The position numbers were made by a program, and so were the translations under genes. A model generated the notes under the pieces. It searched no databases and was not told the origin of the DNA. It saw only the letters and a program-made list of their open reading frames with translations. A DNA stretch of 64,000 nt from Sphingomonas dokdonensis (GTDB lineage Bacteria; Pseudomonadota; Alphaproteobacteria; Sphingomonadales; Sphingomonadaceae): the NCBI RefSeq assembly GCF_002197685.1, contig NZ_NBBI01000002.1:310001-374000 (forward strand), in the 5' to 3' direction. How positions within the stretch are numbered: position 1 is the stretch's first letter; each line of letters begins with the position of its first letter. Positions 61,863-64,000 of the stretch are shown here, piece after piece.

Positions 61863-62422
61863 GCAAGCTGTCCTTCGCGCAAGGCCGAGAGCGGCACGGA
61901 GCGGAGCGCGGCGTGGAAGCGCTGCAACGCGTCGCTGACATGGGTCGACGCGGCCGGCGCCGGCGCCTCGCCGCGCCAGATGTTGCGGATCAACGGTTCG
62001 CTGAGGTCGCCGGTTTCCATCGCCGCGCGATAGGCGCCGAGCCGCCCGCCGAGCATGCCCATCATGCGGCCGACGTGCTTGCCGACCACGATGTCGCCGA
62101 AGCCGATCTGGCGGACCTGTGCGTCCATGTCGTCGACGAAGCGCTCGGTGAGGTCCGTGGCGAGCGCGGCGGCGTCCATGTCGCCCGCCGGCTCGGCCTC
62201 GATCCGCAGCATCACCATGGCGAGCACGGCGGCCACCATGTCGAAGCGCCCGTCGAGCGTGTCGGGCACCTGGCCTTCAAGATACCAATGCGGCTCGCGC
62301 GCCTTTGCCACCACGGCGGCATAGAGGGCAGCCGCGGCCTCGCGGTCGCGGCGGCGGAAACGGTCGAATAGTCCCAAGATCGTGTTTGCCTGTCGTGCTT
62401 GTGTCGCGTGTCTGCCCCGCAT
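61859..62422 (-). CDS. Ubiquinol-cytochrome c chaperone (Cbp3) family protein
   Basis: About 187 residues from ATG 62422. Shows the UQCC/Cbp3 core: LFDRFRRRDREAAAALYAAV, REPHWYLEGQVPDTLDGRFD, and FVDDMDAQVRQIGFGDIVVG then GKHVGRMMGMLGGRLGAYR. Acts in assembly of the cytochrome bc1 complex. The exact start is uncertain: an in-frame TTG 62377 would begin just before LGLFDRF, and this N-terminus has no signal sequence. Its stop overlaps the YceD start (ATGA). It diverges from bamE. Confidence 0.85.
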   Translation of the reverse strand: MRGRHATQARQANTILGLFDRFRRRDREAAAALYAAVVAKAREPHWYLEGQVPDTLDGRFDMVAAVLAMVMLRIEAEPAGDMDAAALATDLTERFVDDMDAQVRQIGFGDIVVGKHVGRMMGMLGGRLGAYRAAMETGDLSEPLIRNIWRGEAPAPAASTHVSDALQRFHAALRSVPLSALREGQLA

Positions 62423-62502
62423 ATTGAGGGGATTGGCCGGCGGCGCAACGGCGCGCCGCACGGCTCAGTCCCTTTTGCCCCCACGCCGTTAGCGGAGTAG
62501 CC

Positions 62503-62964
62503 ATGCGTTTTCCCCTCCTGATCGCCGCGACCCTGGCGGTTGCCGCATCGGCCTGCGCGCCGCTGCGCTCGCACCAGGGCTATGTGGTGGACGCGGATCT
62601 GCTGAACGCGGTGCAGCCAGGGGTGGATAACCGCCAGTCGGTGCTGGCGACGCTGGGCCAGCCGAGCTTTGCCAGCCAGTTCAACCAGGGTGACTGGTAT
62701 TACATCTCGCGCGATAGCCGGAACTATGCGTTCAACACCCCCAAGGTGCGCGAGCAGGTGACGGTGCAGATCAGTTTCGACCAGGCCGGCAACGTTGCCG
62801 CGATCCGCCGTTCGGGCGCCGAGCAGGTGGCCTCGATCAGCCCCGCCAAGCGCACCACGCCGACGCTGGGCCGCGAGCGCGGCTTCTTTGCCGACCTGTT
62901 CGGCAACATCGGCACGGTCGGCGCGGCGGGTGCCGGCGGGCCGGGCGGCAGCGGGCGCCCCTGA
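62503..62964 (+). CDS. bamE: Outer-membrane assembly lipoprotein BamE (SmpA/OmlA)
   Basis: 153 residues. Lipoprotein signal with AASAC (Cys about residue 18), then LNAVQPGVDNRQSVLATLGQ, PSFASQFNQGDWYYISRDSR and TVQISFDQAGNVAAIRRSG: the BamE fold and its Gly/Pro-rich loop. It is part of the BAM complex that inserts beta-barrel proteins (including TonB receptors like that at 8399) in the outer membrane. The C-terminal tail is Gly-rich and a little longer than the E. coli version. Divergent from the Cbp3 gene. Confidence 0.93.
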   Translation: MRFPLLIAATLAVAASACAPLRSHQGYVVDADLLNAVQPGVDNRQSVLATLGQPSFASQFNQGDWYYISRDSRNYAFNTPKVREQVTVQISFDQAGNVAAIRRSGAEQVASISPAKRTTPTLGRERGFFADLFGNIGTVGAAGAGGPGGSGRP

Positions 62965-63121
62965 TCCGACCCGCGCGGACGGACGTGACGACCGCGTCAT
63001 GATCCTGTCTGACGGCTGACTGATCCATTCCCGACCGGTTCAGGCGAATCGCGGCATATCTTCATCACGGCGCGGCACCCGGTGTTCGGTGCAGCGTTTG
63101 GAGGATGGAGGTTTTACGACC

Positions 63122-63670
63122 ATGCGTAAGTTGATCCTTTCCGCGCTGATGGCCGCCACGGTGATCCCGGGCGTTGCCGCTGCGCAATCTTATGGCGAGC
63201 TTCGCCGCGACCGGCAGGATATCCGCGAGGAGCGCCGCGATGTGCGCGAGGCGCAGCGCCGCGGCGATTGGCGCCGGGTTGAGGGCGAGCGACGCGACCT
63301 GCGCGATGCGCGGCGCGAATATCGCGAGGACCTGCGCGATGCCCGCCGCGACGTGCGGCGCGATCGGCGCGACTGGGGCGACCGCGATCGCCGCTGGGGC
63401 CGCAACGACTGGCGCACGTATCGCTCGAGCAACCGGGCGCTGTATTCGCGCGGCAACTGGCGTGCGCCGTTCCGCTACAACACCTTCCGACCGGGCGTGC
63501 GGATCGCGCCTAACTATTACGGCCAGCGGTATTGGATCAACGATCCGTGGCGTTATCGCCTGCCGCCGGCACGCGCCAACGCCCGCTGGGTGCGGCATTA
63601 CAACGACGTGATCCTGGTGGATTACCGCCGCGGCATCGTGCTGGACGTGATCCGCAACTTCTACTGGTAA
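63122..63670 (+). CDS. RcnB-family periplasmic protein
   Basis: 182 residues from ATG 63122, with GGAGG upstream. A signal peptide (LILSALMAATVIPGVAAAQ) is followed by a strongly charged Arg/Asp/Glu-rich repeat (RRDRQDIREERRDVREAQRR style) of about 70 residues, then a C-terminal RcnB-like domain (YYGQRYWINDPWRYRLPPA, VDYRRGIVLDVIRNFYW). RcnB proteins bind or buffer Ni/Co in the periplasm; the link to metal here is by family. The repetitive charged stretch is a common sphingomonad feature. Confidence 0.85.
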   Translation: MRKLILSALMAATVIPGVAAAQSYGELRRDRQDIREERRDVREAQRRGDWRRVEGERRDLRDARREYREDLRDARRDVRRDRRDWGDRDRRWGRNDWRTYRSSNRALYSRGNWRAPFRYNTFRPGVRIAPNYYGQRYWINDPWRYRLPPARANARWVRHYNDVILVDYRRGIVLDVIRNFYW

Positions 63671-63986
63671 GCAGCCATCGTGCAGCAGCGGGCCGGGCGA
63701 GACGATCGCCCGGCCCGTTTGCCTGTCGGCGGCAGGCGCTGCGATGACGGCAACCCCGGAGCGGCCGCGCCGGATGGTGGTCCGACGCGGCCGGTGCCTG
63801 GCTTGGGTTCCGGCACCAGTCCCGAAAGGGGGGTGGGACTAGACGGGCGAACGCGCCCCGATCGATTTGGTTCGCCCGATTTCACCAAAATGATCCCGCA
63901 TCGGCCGAATGGTTAATAAAAGATTGTTTCGGCCTTCGCGATAAGGAAAGAATTGCCCCGCCGGACCAAGGGGGGAGTGTTTGGCG
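63671..63986. other. Gene-free stretch
   Basis: No coding frame stands out. The last part (63900-63960) is AT-rich and may contain the promoter of the gene beginning near 63987; no clear hexamers can be given. Confidence 0.5.
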
Positions 63987-64000
63987 ATGGGGGCGCTTGT
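63987..64000 (+). CDS. Start of a rightward gene, cut by the window edge
   Basis: ATG GGG GCG CTT follows GGGGGGAG by nine bases. Only the first few residues (MGAL) are present. The strong ribosome binding site supports a real start, but no product can be named. Confidence 0.35.

Noticed and set aside
1..64000. CRISPR arrays, rRNA genes, origin of replication, phage structural genes, full IS elements
   Set aside because: Looked for on both strands; no regularly spaced repeats, no rRNA-like sequence, no transposase with terminal repeats and no capsid or tail genes are visible.

Overview
High-GC alphaproteobacterial DNA, most likely a sphingomonad. The right-hand third carries genes typical of that group: the large (about 180 kDa) NAD-glutamate dehydrogenase, a Cbp3-like cytochrome bc1 chaperone coupled to YceD, BamE, an RcnB-type periplasmic protein and SMP-30. 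All calls come from reading the sequence; no database search was possible.

Layout. Bases 1-1434 hold the first codons of a leftward gene, a SAM methyltransferase, and a decayed copy of a tRNA-Thr 3' end. Bases 1435-42839 look like one integrated element of about 41.3 kb. A tyrosine recombinase (41406-42749) lies against the 3' end of an intact tRNA-Thr(CGT) (42764-42839), and an imperfect direct copy of that 3' end lies at 1435-1479.

From left to right the island carries: (i) an amino-sugar (GlcNAc) utilisation locus, with ROK kinase, NagA, a CutC-SIS deaminase fusion and an MFS transporter facing a ROK repressor, a TonB-dependent receptor and an exported M81 peptidase; (ii) a defence-like block (13083-22431) with a STAND NTPase, a RES-domain protein, a GHKL ATPase fused to a Shedu-like nuclease, and a divergent PD-(D/E)xK protein; (iii) a stress/redox block with an SDR, two catalase-family proteins, an alpha/beta hydrolase fused to an MRJP-like exported protein, and a secreted esterase facing a Crp/Fnr regulator; (iv) a hybrid histidine kinase coupled to a frameshifted ZIP-type transporter; (v) an ECF41 sigma-factor module with divergent matching promoters; (vi) small island genes, an HTH regulator and the integrase.

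Bases 42982-64000 read as core chromosome: PAS protein and NAD-GDH, then leuC / micropeptide / MBL hydrolase / leuD / quinone oxidoreductase, a CoA-transferase operon whose A and B genes are separated by a lipoprotein phosphatase and a frameshifted membrane gene, a HAD hydrolase, small regulators, SMP-30, a ThDP enzyme, YceD/Cbp3, BamE and RcnB.

The best candidates for something undescribed are the GHKL-Shedu plus divergent nuclease pair, the STAND plus RES pair, the CutC-SIS fusion inside a GlcNAc operon, and the hydrolase-MRJP fusion with a signal peptide in the middle.
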